The notes under the pieces are model-generated. The model ran no database searches, was not told the origin of the DNA, and saw only the letters and a program-made list of their open reading frames with translations. Made by a program: the position numbers and the translations under genes. Shown here one piece after another: positions 47,282 through 57,084 of a DNA stretch of 64,000 bases (positions are counted from its first letter, which is position 1; every line of letters begins with the position of its first letter). The DNA comes from Hetaerina americana (Eukaryota; Arthropoda; Insecta; Odonata; Calopterygidae), in the NCBI GenBank assembly GCA_022747635.1, contig JAKTNV010000001.1, positions 21,784,072-21,848,071 of the forward strand, read 5' to 3'.

Positions 47282-47363
47282 GCGATCCGAATGGACCAAT
47301 CTCGAGATCTTGGATGTGACGCCATTAAATTTGAGTACATGTATGAGCACAGTTTTGCCACAG
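47282..47363 (+). CDS. Candidate internal exon of an unknown host gene
   Basis: An 82-bp block is bounded by a polypyrimidine tract plus acceptor (TTTCCTTTTCCACACAG, AG at 47280-47281) and a good donor (GCCACAG|GTAATG, exon end 47363). Between them one frame is open: AIRMDQSRDLGCDAIKFEYM then YEHSFAT, with non-repetitive composition. I do not recognise the protein. The exon would start in phase 0 and end after one base of a codon. No neighbouring exon was found, so this could be chance; the paired splice signals and clean frame are the support. Confidence 0.3.
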
Positions 47364-47640
47364 GTAATGCCAGATGTGATCGATTCAGTCGAATCAAAAA
47401 CCTCGAAATTTGAAACACTATCGACTGATGAAATCTCTCAAAGCACTGAAATCCTTTCCTTTCGAGTCGAAATAAGGGATTTTTCATCCCGGCTTCGATA
47501 AAAGGATATGGATTCGAATTCTATCCTTTCATATTTGCACAAGGTACACTCTTATCACCGGGATGCAATTCGTACGTCGGTCGTCGATCACTTAAAATAA
47601 TGTAGACTTTAAAAGACTTCCACGGGGAGGGCATCACTTA

Positions 47641-47731
47641 GCCGTACCACACTATAGCCGTCTAATAGCCGTACCACACTATAGCCGTACCACACTATAG
47701 CCGTACCACACTATAGCCGTACCACACTATA
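47641..47731. repeat. 16-bp minisatellite
   Basis: Five copies of GCCGTACCACACTATA, with one shortened unit GCCGTCTAATA in second position. Confidence 0.95.
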
Positions 47732-47734
47732 TCG

Positions 47735-48445
47735 TCAAATTTTAGCACTTCAATAATAACTGGAAATCACCATCACTTATCACGAAAAAACCGAGAACAA
47801 CTAACGGTTAACCATCAACTCCGGCTTTAATATACTCAAATAAGTTCGAAGGAACGCTTATACCTACTGCTTCCCTCCGATAACACTCAAAGCGACTGGA
47901 GTTCCACGGACGAGAACCCTCGTCCGTCCATGCGAAACAATTTGCCAATCACCGCGTCTTGGTTGTACAAAAGGAATGAACTCGGTAGACTTAAGAAATT
48001 TGGGCGTCGAACTGGGCCGAATTTAAAAACCTTTGAATTTTCCATCAAGCCTCGCGTTTTTCGCGTGAGACTGATTGAAATGCGAATGGATGCAATGAAA
48101 GGAGTATTCAAACAGACCTATCAGACCGCCATCACGTATTTCTCAAGCTACCATCCTACCGCCCACACTTCCTATGGCAACATTTTGCCCCTCGCCATTA
48201 GACCGTATCCCGCGAGTTAAAATTAATAATAATTATAAAAATAAAACCGTCCACCGTCACGTCTCACAGAACAGTTCACGGTGAACAACACACGCACACA
48301 CGCTCGCAAGTTCTCAACGGCTGTTATTTTTTTTCCACGCGAAGAATTAATGACAGAAAAGACAGTCTGTGATATCTCGAGTAATTCCAGCAGTCTATTC
48401 TATTACCTTTTACATCTTTGAAAATCTGGAGTGGTCTAACACGAC
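47735..48445. other. No gene recognised
   Basis: Balanced base composition with a 96-codon plus frame at 47930-48220 (MRNNLPITASWLYKRNELGR...) that I cannot assign. Low support for coding. Confidence 0.35.
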
Positions 48446-48449
48446 GTAC

Positions 48450-48998
48450 AGGGTTCGTCCGGAAAATAAGTGTACTGAGCTCAGGAAAAAAAATTTATTA
48501 CACTTTTACATATCTTAAGCTAATATTCCTCAAAATAGGACCCTTGTGAGTCGATACATTTGTTCCAGCGGCGTTCCCATTCCTGGAACGCTCTTGCGAA
48601 GGCATCATCGGGAACCTCTCGAAGACTCGTCGTCGACCTCTTCTCTGCCCTCCACGAACATCTTGTGCCACCGAAAGATCATGTTTCTGGACATGGCTGA
48701 CTCCCCGTAAGCCTGGTTAATCATACCGACAGTTTCGGTAGACGATTTCCCAAGCTTTACCGCAAATTCGATGGAATAACGCTGCTCCAAAAACTTCGGC
48801 ATCGCGTTCCGTGACGTGGGTCGAGCGTGGAGGTTCGCGTTAACAGAGCTCCTCACTACACCACAGCTCAGAGCCGACTGCCTTTTTCAGCGTCGCTTGC
48901 CAACATACCCCCCTCCAATCGCAGCCCGTCAGAGCGGTGCTGGGCGCGCCTGGAGCGGCGGGAAAAAATCAGTACACTTATTTTCCGGAAGAACCCTG
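48450..48998 (-). mobile_element. Internally deleted mariner (549 bp), MITE-like
   Basis: Inverted ends CAGGGTTCGTCCGGAAAATA and complement of TTATTTTCCGGAAGAACCCTG with TA on both outer sides (48448-48449, 48999-49000). On the minus strand the N-terminus KFLEQRYSIEFAVKLGKSST ... MIFRWHKMFVEGREEVDDE (within 48605-48856) joins directly to the C-terminus (DDAFARAFQEWERRWNKCID, SQGSYFEEY) in a different frame at about 48605-48625. The whole catalytic core is deleted, but both ends are kept, so it could have been moved by a full-length relative. Confidence 0.9.
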
Positions 48999-49175
48999 TA
49001 ATACTCCTATTAATCGTTGAATTCATTCGCATAAAACTTGGTAACGACGCATATCGGCAGTTTTCCATGATTTAAGGAGGTGCTGTCATGACGACACACG
49101 AGTCAATTTTCAGCTTAACACATAAACACGCACACACGCATTCTCCCTTCAAGCACCATGTTTCCATACCCTCTA

Positions 49176-50091
49176 CGAGGGCGCTTCAATAAGTACCCGT
49201 GTTTAAAGACGGCGGGCGTTCCTAAGGAAGTTTATGATATCATCGTGTGCTGCCATCTATCAAACGATGGTGAAACAAATTTCAGACTGATTTAAACGTT
49301 AGTTTGGATTTGGCAGCCATTTGAGTAAGATGTTTTTCGTGATTTTCACTAAGATGGAAAAAGAGCAGCATCGTTCGGTAATTCGCTTTTTGTTTTTGGA
49401 TGGGAAGAAATGCGAGGAGATAAAAGCAAAGTTGGATACTGTTTATGGGGACACTTCGCCATCTATGACCACAGTTAGATATTGGTTCGACGAATTTAAA
49501 CGTGGGCGAACATCTGTTTTTGATGAGGAGCGACCAGGACGCCCGGCAGACGTGGTTACCGAGGAAATCATTCAAAAAGTGCACGCCATGACTCTCGCTG
49601 ATCGACGAACAAAAGTGCGCGAAGTAGCAGAGGTCGTGGGTGTGTCAACCGGAACGGAATTTAATATTTTAAATGGTAAGTTGGCGATGAAAAAATTGTC
49701 AGCCCGATGGGTGCCGCGATTGCTATTTCACCACGATAACGCTCCAGCACATTCATCCGGAGTTGTCGCCGCCAAATTGCATGAACTAAGTTATGAATTG
49801 CTGCCGCACCCGTATTCACCCGATCTGGCTCCCTACGACTTTTTCTTATCCCCAAACATGAAGAAATGGCTCGCGGGAAAAAAATTTAGCTCAAACGAGT
49901 AAGTTATCGCTGAGTCGGAGGCGTATTTTGGAGAGTTCGACAAATCCTATTTTTGGAAAGGTTAAAAAAATGGCTGGAACGTTGGGAGAAGTGTATCTTT
50001 CTTAAACGGGACTATGTTGCAAAATAAAAAAAAGGTTTTTGGAAAAATGGTTTCTTCATTTCTAACACGGGTACTAATTGAACTGCCCTCG
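49176..50091 (+). mobile_element. Internally deleted mariner (916 bp)
   Basis: A second, different mariner: ends CGAGGGCGCTTCAATAAGTA and complement of TACTAATTGAACTGCCCTCG, with TA outside both (49174-49175, 50092-50093). It holds one broken transposase gene at 49330-49980. Confidence 0.92.
49330..49980 (+). pseudogene. Mariner transposase with internal deletion and nonsense codon
   Basis: The open frame 49321-49902 starts effectively at MEKEQHRSVIRFLFLDGKKC (49354), giving the helix-turn-helix pair, the GRTSVFDEERPGRP linker and KKLSARWVPRLL. The next residues are FHHDNAPAHSSG, so the segment containing the first catalytic Asp (DETW region) is missing in frame. The second Asp (HDN) and third (SPDLAPYDFF) remain. 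After KKFSSNE comes TAA where the family has Glu; beyond it VIAESEAYF and WKGLKKWLERWEKCIFLK continue in frame. Catalytically dead. Confidence 0.9.
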
Positions 50092-51062
50092 TATTTTTTT
50101 TTGGATCCATTTTTCAAATTTACCATGTTACTGGTACGTAAAGTACCATGCTCTTTTGTTTTTGTCAAACAAAAACGTTTTGACCGATTACTTCCATGTT
50201 TTTGACCTTTGAACAAAATAGTTGTCTTCTTCATGGACCACTTCGTGAGCTTGAGCTATATCCTTCGCTTCATAACGGTCAAACTTCTTCCACACCAAGT
50301 TATACTGCTGCCAAATACGTGGTTGCCCTAGTTTCACCGCCCACGCTATTCAAAACTTAGTCATTTGTCATCCTCTCTGTCCAACTTATATTTCTCCATT
50401 CACTTCCGCAGCGCCCACATCTCAAAAGTCTCCAATCATCTAGTATAGCGTATACGACCATCGTCTTGTTTCAGAAGACCAGTTTTCTGACTCATAAAGC
50501 ACTACACCCCGAAATTAAAGTCTTTGCTAATCTTTTTCTCTCACATATTTGCTCTAGTACCCGTCTTTCAATTCACTTCTCCTTCTTCTTTTTCTTACAA
50601 ATTCCTCTTTTGCGAACGCAATTCTTCCCCTGATGTCCCCACCACCATGCTCCTTTTTCTCTCTGATGCACAGACCATCTAATTTTGCACCGTGTAAGTT
50701 TTACAACGGTTCATATTATCGTGGGAAGTCTACCGTGCGGGCATCGAGGCGGAGATATCACTATACGGCAGCAAAGTTAAGTCACTACTGTGAGTCAATA
50801 ATTCAAAGCATAAATTGCATATTGTCATTGCGAAATAAATTGAATGTTTTCGCTAAGAAAAAATACATTTTATGAATTCAAATATCGACATATTTTGAAG
50901 GAAAACAGACACATTTCTCGTCAAATGTTTAACACGTTCATTATTTTTATTTCTCCGAGCGTTCCTCCTCGTTAGTACAGGGGAATATATTATTTTTATG
51001 TAAAATTGTAGCTCGAAGATTAAAACGAAAATAATTTTTTTTATATTCCACCTATTAAGGAA

Positions 51063-51260
51063 GTGAAAGTGGAAAAAGTAAATCAGGGCATTAAAAGAAT
51101 AACTGTGTTAGGCGAAGAAAGTTTAACAAAGAGGCGGGAGTTTATGAGACGCACCTTAAGTAAAGATGTTAAAGAAAAACTAGTGAACACTTTAACATGG
51201 CTGGTATTTTTTTCGTCCTCGAACTTAAAGAGTTTGGAAAGAATGATGAGCAAAGAATGA
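51063..51260 (+). pseudogene. LINE reverse-transcriptase fragment (left arm)
   Basis: RITVLGEESLTKRREFMRRT then LSKDVKEKLVNTLTW: resembles the region of a non-LTR RT just after the catalytic core (AF..KR..L.R.LS..VKK.L.K...W). It lies opposite in orientation to the LINE pieces at 50380-50640. The identical copy on the minus strand is at 54171-54368. Confidence 0.5.
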
Positions 51261-52004
51261 AGGTATTTGAGATACGTGTGTGTGTGTGGTGAAAAATGAG
51301 AAAACAATAAAATGCTCAGAAAGAAAAAAAACCATGGATGAAGTCCTTAGATGATCTATCGAAAATCTACCCTAATCCGAGAGACTACCAGTTTTATATA
51401 ATTTAAAACATGTTTTAAGGTCCCTTAAATAAGTTTCAAATTTTTTCCGAATGCTGTATATCTGTGTTTTCGTGTCTGGGTGCAATTTTTAGGTTATTTG
51501 TGAGCGGGATAACTCAAAAAACTATACCAATGAGACCCAAGAAATGTAATATTAATCATCTTCATCAAGAGAAAATAAATGTATTAGATTTAGGGCAATA
51601 ATCAACCGGACGTGATTATACCAAACTTTCTCCAACGTGTACTAATAGCAACTCCAAAAAAATAAAAAGATCGAGAGCTGGGAGAACTTCTAATATTACG
51701 TATGGATATAAATTTAAACATTAACCTGAGTGCTATCAAAAGGGCTTATCACGGAGAGGGGTGGGGGATCTTAGATATGCCGACCAATTATGCAAAATTA
51801 TGCATTCATACGTGAATACGGATATATATTTCAACATATACATAAACTCTTGAGCATCTCTCTGTCATACAATGATGGGTGTGTTCAACTAAGGCTTTAA
51901 ATTTTGCTTTTCAAATAGAAAATGTAAGGGTGACTGCTTTTGAATTTATTATGACTGTGTATATGAGGAAAGGACGATTACTAGAATCTGTCGGTGACGA
52001 TATC

Positions 52005-52006
<2 letters not shown>

Positions 52007-52057
<51 letters not shown>
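52007..52057. repeat. (AT)n microsatellite (left arm)
   Basis: 51-bp AT tract; the same position in the right arm holds 67 bp (53357-53423). Confidence 0.97.
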
Positions 52058-52060
<3 letters not shown>

Positions 52061-52224
52061 CTATTTTAACTTGGTGGCAACATCCGCCAATACATACGTA
52101 TAATTTGGAGCCATAGCAATCCTCTTCAATACCGCATACTTCCTCCCTCCCTTCTTTCCATCCAATATCCCTCTCTTATTCATATCCCTTCCTCGTTTGC
52201 CTAACGTCCTACCCTCTTCACCAC

Positions 52225-53190
52225 CAATTTGTTTTTAGGTCCTGGTGATTAGATCAGGATCTAAAAACTGACATTTTTCCACTGATATTCAATTCAAATA
52301 TTTTTAACGTGTGGCAATCCGTTTTACCACCTTTGGAGAATCATAAATTCCGAGAAGTTTGCCGAGGTGAGAGTCTTTTCGGTAGGCGGAGAAAAAGAGC
52401 AAATAGCCTCTCTGCGTGTTTTTCCATGCTATCACCTTGGTTGCCGTTTATTAGAAATCATAGCTCATGACTCAAACGTACTTTTTTATCGCCAGAGTTG
52501 AAAATTATATATTTTTCCATTCCCGCTTCGGGAGAATTCTCCGAGAGAAACAGGAACATTGTCAAGGGTGAGAGTTTGAAAAAGGTGAAAAAAACCGCTG
52601 ACCCGTTCTCACACGGACCTTCTACTGAGTAATGATTAGCAGTCTCAATGGACCACCTCACAATGCCTTTGCCCCCCGCGTAATAAACCATGATTTCCAA
52701 ACTGACCTCGGGATGAAATGATGCAGAACGTGGGAAAAACGACGCCGAACGCCGCCGATTATGTCACGCAGGTTTTTTGGGATATGGTTTTTTTATGATC
52801 CGACTTTTTATACCGTTTTTCGTGTACCGCGGATCTTCACAGGAAACCGCATGTGATATAGGGAAAGTAACTGGTCCCCCCCCTCCCCATCACCTTTGTA
52901 ATGTGCGAACCTAACACTCCACTCGGGACTTGATAGTAATAGAAAGAGCAGTTGCCCTAACTTTTCAGCTAACCCTCAGGTTCATTGGTTATTGTCAATC
53001 TGACAATCTGCCAGAAATGATTTAGGACTATATTTTAATGTGATAAGGATGGAAAAGGTAAAGTGGTCACTAAGGTGGAAGTGCTAGGCATGGTGAAAGG
53101 GGAGGAGAGGAGATTGTTGGGAGAAATCCAAAGGAAGCAGGAGAAGTGGATGGAGAGAGCATATTGATTGGCAATGGGATGTTGTAGACT
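52225..53190. other. Spacer between the inverted-repeat arms
   Basis: 966 bp. It contains an old plus-strand SINE A-like segment at about 52830-52995 (GGGAAAGTAACTGGTCC, CCCTCAGGTTCATTGG) and the 5' part of a LINE RT C-terminal fragment (53040-53190) that continues across the boundary into the right arm. A small inverted repeat AGGTCCTGGTGATTAGATCAGGATCT is at 52236-52262. No gene. Confidence 0.7.
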
Positions 53191-53330
53191 GTGGTGAAGA
53201 GGGTAGGACGTTAGGCAAACGAGGAAGGGATATGAATAAGAGAGGGATATTGGATGGAAAGAAGGGAGGGAGGAAGTATGCGGTATTGAAGAGGATTGCT
53301 ATGGCTCCAAATTATACGTATGTATTGGCG
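53040..53330 (+). pseudogene. LINE reverse-transcriptase C-terminal fragment crossing the arm boundary
   Basis: Frames with shifts read EVLGMVKGEERRLLGEIQRK, QEKWMERA, then EEGRTLGKRGRDMNKRGILD, GKKGGRKYAVLKRI. This is contiguous across position 53190/53191, whereas the left arm has only the part from 53191 onward (antisense at about 52090-52224). The right side is therefore the older arrangement. Confidence 0.6.
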
Positions 53331-53354
53331 GATGTTGCCACCAAGTTAAAATAG

Positions 53355-53426
<72 letters not shown>

Positions 53427-55227
53427 GATATCGTCACCGACAGATTCTAGTAATCGTCCTTTCCTCATATACACAGTCATAATAAATTCAAAAGCAGTCA
53501 CCCTTACATTTTCTATTTGAAAAGCAAAATTTAAAGCCTTAGTTGAACACACCCATCATTGTATGACAGAGAGATGCTCAAGAGTTTATGTATATGTTGA
53601 AATATATATCCGTATTCACGTATGAATGCATAATTTTGCATAATTGGTCGGCATATCTAAGATCCCCCACCCCTCTCCGTGATAAGCCCTTTTGATAGCA
53701 CTCAGGTTAATGTTTAAATTTATATCCATACGTAATATTAGAAGTTCTCCCAGCTCTCGATCTTTTTATTTTTTTGGAGTTGCTATTAGTACACGTTGGA
53801 GAAAGTTTGGTATAATCACGTCCGGTTGATTATTGCCCTAAATCTAATACATTTATTTTCTCTTGATGAAGATGATTAATATTACATTTCTTGGGTCTCA
53901 TTGGTATAGTTTTTTGAGTTATCCCGCTCACAAATAACCTAAAAATTGCACCCAGACACGAAAACACAGATATACAGCATTCGGAAAAAATTTGAAACTT
54001 ATTTAAGGGACCTTAAAACATGTTTTAAATTATATAAAACTGGTAGTCTCTCGGATTAGGGTAGATTTTCGATAGATCATCTAAGGACTTCATCCATGGT
54101 TTTTTTTCTTTCTGAGCATTTTATTGTTTTCTCATTTTTCACCACACACACACACGTATCTCAAATACCTTCATTCTTTGCTCATCATTCTTTCCAAACT
54201 CTTTAAGTTCGAGGACGAAAAAAATACCAGCCATGTTAAAGTGTTCACTAGTTTTTCTTTAACATCTTTACTTAAGGTGCGTCTCATAAACTCCCGCCTC
54301 TTTGTTAAACTTTCTTCGCCTAACACAGTTATTCTTTTAATGCCCTGATTTACTTTTTCCACTTTCACTTCCTTAATAGGTGGAATATAAAAAAAATTAT
54401 TTTCGTTTTAATCTTCGAGCTACAATTTTACATAAAAATAATATATTCCCCTGTACTAACGAGGAGGAACGCTCGGAGAAATAAAAATAATGAACGTGTT
54501 AAACATTTGACGAGAAATGTGTCTGTTTTCCTTCAAAATATGTCGATATTTGAATTCATAAAATGTATTTTTTCTTAGCGAAAACATTCAATTTATTTCG
54601 CAATGACAATATGCAATTTATGCTTTGAATTATTGACTCACAGTAGTGACTTAACTTTGCTGCCGTATAGTGATATCTCCGCCTCGATGCCCGCACGGTA
54701 GACTTCCCACGATAATATGAACCGTTGTAAAACTTACACGGTGCAAAATTAGATGGTCTGTGCATCAGAGAGAAAAAGGAGCATGGTGGTGGGGACATCA
54801 GGGGAAGAATTGCGTTCGCAAAAGAGGAATTTGTAAGAAAAAGAAGAAGGAGAAGTGAATTGAAAGACGGGTACTAGAGCAAATATGTGAGAGAAAAAGA
54901 TTAGCAAAGACTTTAATTTCGGGGTGTAGTGCTTTATGAGTCAGAAAACTGGTCTTCTGAAACAAGACGATGGTCGTATACGCTATACTAGATGATTGGA
55001 GACTTTTGAGATGTGGGCGCTGCGGAAGTGAATGGAGAAATATAAGTTGGACAGAGAGGATGACAAATGACTAAGTTTTGAATAGCGTGGGCGGTGAAAC
55101 TAGGGCAACCACGTATTTGGCAGCAGTATAACTTGGTGTGGAAGAAGTTTGACCGTTATGAAGCGAAGGATATAGCTCAAGCTCACGAAGTGGTCCATGA
55201 AGAAGACAACTATTTGGTTCAAAGGTC
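53191..55227. repeat. Right arm of 2-kb inverted repeat
   Basis: 2037 bp, reverse complement of 50204-52224. The outer end stops inside AAAGGTC, where a truncated tRNA-like end of unit U begins (TTGCCGGGCGGATGCTCTTA). It carries the same LINE pieces in opposite orientation, including LETFEMWALRK near 55000 on the plus strand. Confidence 0.95.
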
Positions 55228-55560
55228 TTGCCGGGCGGATGCTCTTAACCACTTGAGCTATCGAGGATATGTAATTTACTCTGAGATCCGTGGGTCTAAT
55301 ATGTCGCCAAGCGCCCCGATTCTTTAGCCAAGAGATGGCGTCAGGGGGCTGTTTCACCCACCAAAGGAGAAATAGACAATACACAAGAGGAAAGGACGTT
55401 GGTTAGAATTCATACAACATCATGCAGGAAAAGAACAGTGCGTTTCGTGGCACGCATAGCCAGAAGAAAGAGATGAGCCACATTGGCCAAATACACATTC
55501 AAACACGAAATCCCACCAAACGGCGAATAAATACTCATATATACAGAAACATATATAAAG
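55228..55560 (-). mobile_element. Composite unit U copy, minus orientation
   Basis: Reverse copy of unit U. From right to left it reads the T-rich part (CTTTATATATGTTTCTGTAT), GTTTGGTGGGATTTCGTGTT, the CCCTGACGCCATCTC block, and the first half of the tRNA-like domain, cut at CCCGGCAAG where the 2-kb inverted repeat begins. Part 55256-55503 is the perfect inverted partner of 55561-55808. Confidence 0.85.
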
Positions 55561-55808
55561 TTTGAATGTGTATTTGGCCAATGTGGCTCATCTCTTTCTT
55601 CTGGCTATGCGTGCCACGAAACGCACTGTTCTTTTCCTGCATGATGTTGTATGAATTCTAACCAACGTCCTTTCCTCTTGTGTATTGTCTATTTCTCCTT
55701 TGGTGGGTGAAACAGCCCCCTGACGCCATCTCTTGGCTAAAGAATCGGGGCGCTTGGCGACATATTAGACCCACGGATCTCAGAGTAAATTACATATCCT
55801 CGATAGCT
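55561..55808 (+). mobile_element. Composite unit U copy, plus orientation, 5' part
   Basis: Starts TTTGAATGTGTATTTGGCC and ends at CCTCGATAGCT inside the tRNA-like domain, where a LINE is inserted. It continues at 58240 after the insertion. No mismatch to the inverted copy at 55256-55503 was seen. Confidence 0.88.
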
Positions 55809-56211
55809 GCCTTGATAGCAGGACGTGCCTGTGTTCACCGAGTGTCTAAAATCGCCGGCGTCCGAGGCTTCGGTCGCCGGGGTTTGGAGAGCGGCACTGC
55901 CGGACTCTCTCGGAAATCGAGGTTCCGATCGTGTTTTGTTTCGAGCGGCGGTTGACCGCCTAGTTCATCAAGAAGCGCGCAGTTTGACTCTCGACTTCTT
56001 CCGCCGGGAAGGCCGTACTTTTGTTTTGTTTAGTGGATCAAGACTGACCTTGACGCCTGGTGTAGAGCTTAGGCTCCTTTTGTTTGCTACCGCCGGGTGC
56101 GTGTGGCGGGGAGGGAGCGTTCGTGAGTGTTTTATTTCCCTTTAAAGTGCTCGTTTTTTTTTTGTTGCGCTTTCCTTCTTCATGCTAGTGTGCTGAATTT
56201 GATTTCTTCAA

Positions 56212-57084
56212 ATGGCTGTGCGCCGTTTAAACACGCTCGCCTTGCAAGTTGACGAGAAGGCGAAGCCCCCTACCCCGTTGGAGGTCCACCTCTTCACGTT
56301 AGAGTCGCTGGGCCTCACACCCGAAGAGATAGTGGCGATCCAATTTGGATACAATCGCCATTTGATATTCCTGAAGTTGGCAACCGAAGCTACAATGACT
56401 AGGATTTTAGACAATACTCCGCGGAAACTACCGTTTCCGTCTTTAAGTGACCAGAGGACGACAATAACAATTGAAGAGACTTCCGGCAGCCCGTGTAATG
56501 TCAGGGTTCTTTGTCTCCCCGTGGAGACCCCATTGGAAGACATAACAGGCGAGCTCCAACGCTTTGGTAAAATACATCGCTCGTGGGAGAACAGGTGGGA
56601 GGGAGAAAATATGGCGCGGGTGCTTACTGGCACCAGAGTTGTGCGGATGACGGTCGAGAGAAATATCCCCTCGTACCTCCACATCGGCGGCAACCGGGCC
56701 ATCATCATCTATGAGGGTCAGCGCCGCACTTGCGCCCGCTGTAATCAAGAAGGCCACGAGCGCAAGACCTGCCCTCGGAACCAGGGAGGTAAGAGCTATG
56801 TGGAGGCAATGATGATGCCCTCCAACCCTAACGCCGCCGTGGAGATGGATCAGCCCGAAGGTGGCTGTGGAGGAGAGAGCGCGGTCGCTTCTACTCATCG
56901 AGGGTGCGGTCCCGGCTGCTCCCGTTGGTCCCCCGCATCTCCCTTCAATTGGAGGGAAATGTCAGCGGGAGCGAAAATCATCAACGGAGGAAAGGGAACC
57001 GAAAAAGAAGAGGACAGACAAACCCAAACTCCTGGTCTCGAATACCGTTCTACAAATGGTTCACATACCTACCACCTCGCCTAA
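56212..57084 (+). CDS. LINE ORF1 (gag-like), N-terminal part with zinc knuckle
   Basis: Nucleic-acid-binding ORF1 protein of the inserted LINE. The ATG at 56212 gives MAVRRLNTLALQVDEKAK. The central region VRVLCLPVETPLEDITGELQ, GTRVVRMTVERNIPSYLHIG and NRAIIIYEGQRRTC is typical of gag-like LINE ORF1 proteins in arthropods. A CCHC zinc knuckle CARCNQEGHERKTC spans about residues 174-187 (C-x2-C-x4-H-x4-C). After about residue 220 the frame loses its likely true continuation, which is in the +1 frame from about 56861; the tail to 57084 is probably spurious. One indel, or less likely a programmed frameshift, explains this. Confidence 0.8.
   Translation: MAVRRLNTLALQVDEKAKPPTPLEVHLFTLESLGLTPEEIVAIQFGYNRHLIFLKLATEATMTRILDNTPRKLPFPSLSDQRTTITIEETSGSPCNVRVLCLPVETPLEDITGELQRFGKIHRSWENRWEGENMARVLTGTRVVRMTVERNIPSYLHIGGNRAIIIYEGQRRTCARCNQEGHERKTCPRNQGGKSYVEAMMMPSNPNAAVEMDQPEGGCGGESAVASTHRGCGPGCSRWSPASPFNWREMSAGAKIINGGKGTEKEEDRQTQTPGLEYRSTNGSHTYHLA

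Larger units (their letters stand above)
50204..52224. repeat. Left arm of 2-kb inverted repeat
   Basis: This 2021-bp arm matches the reverse complement of 53191-55227. The ORFs inside (for example MKVEKVNQGIKRI at 51063, MSPPPCSFF at 50633, MFSHFSPHTHTY on the minus strand) are identical in the other arm. Only the AT tract (51 bp here, 67 bp there) and an edge base (ACAAAATAG versus ACCAAATAG) were seen to differ. The arm carries LINE RT fragments: KRREFMRRTLSKDVKEKLVN on plus near 51120, and antisense LETFEMWALRK and LYESEN blocks at 50380-50500. Confidence 0.95.

Noticed and set aside
47310..47501. 63-codon plus frame overlapping the candidate exon
   Set aside because: It lies in a different frame from the splice-bounded reading and continues through the predicted intron; no motif seen.
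47641..47731. CRISPR array
   Set aside because: The 16-bp units are directly tandem with no unique spacers, and the genome is eukaryotic.
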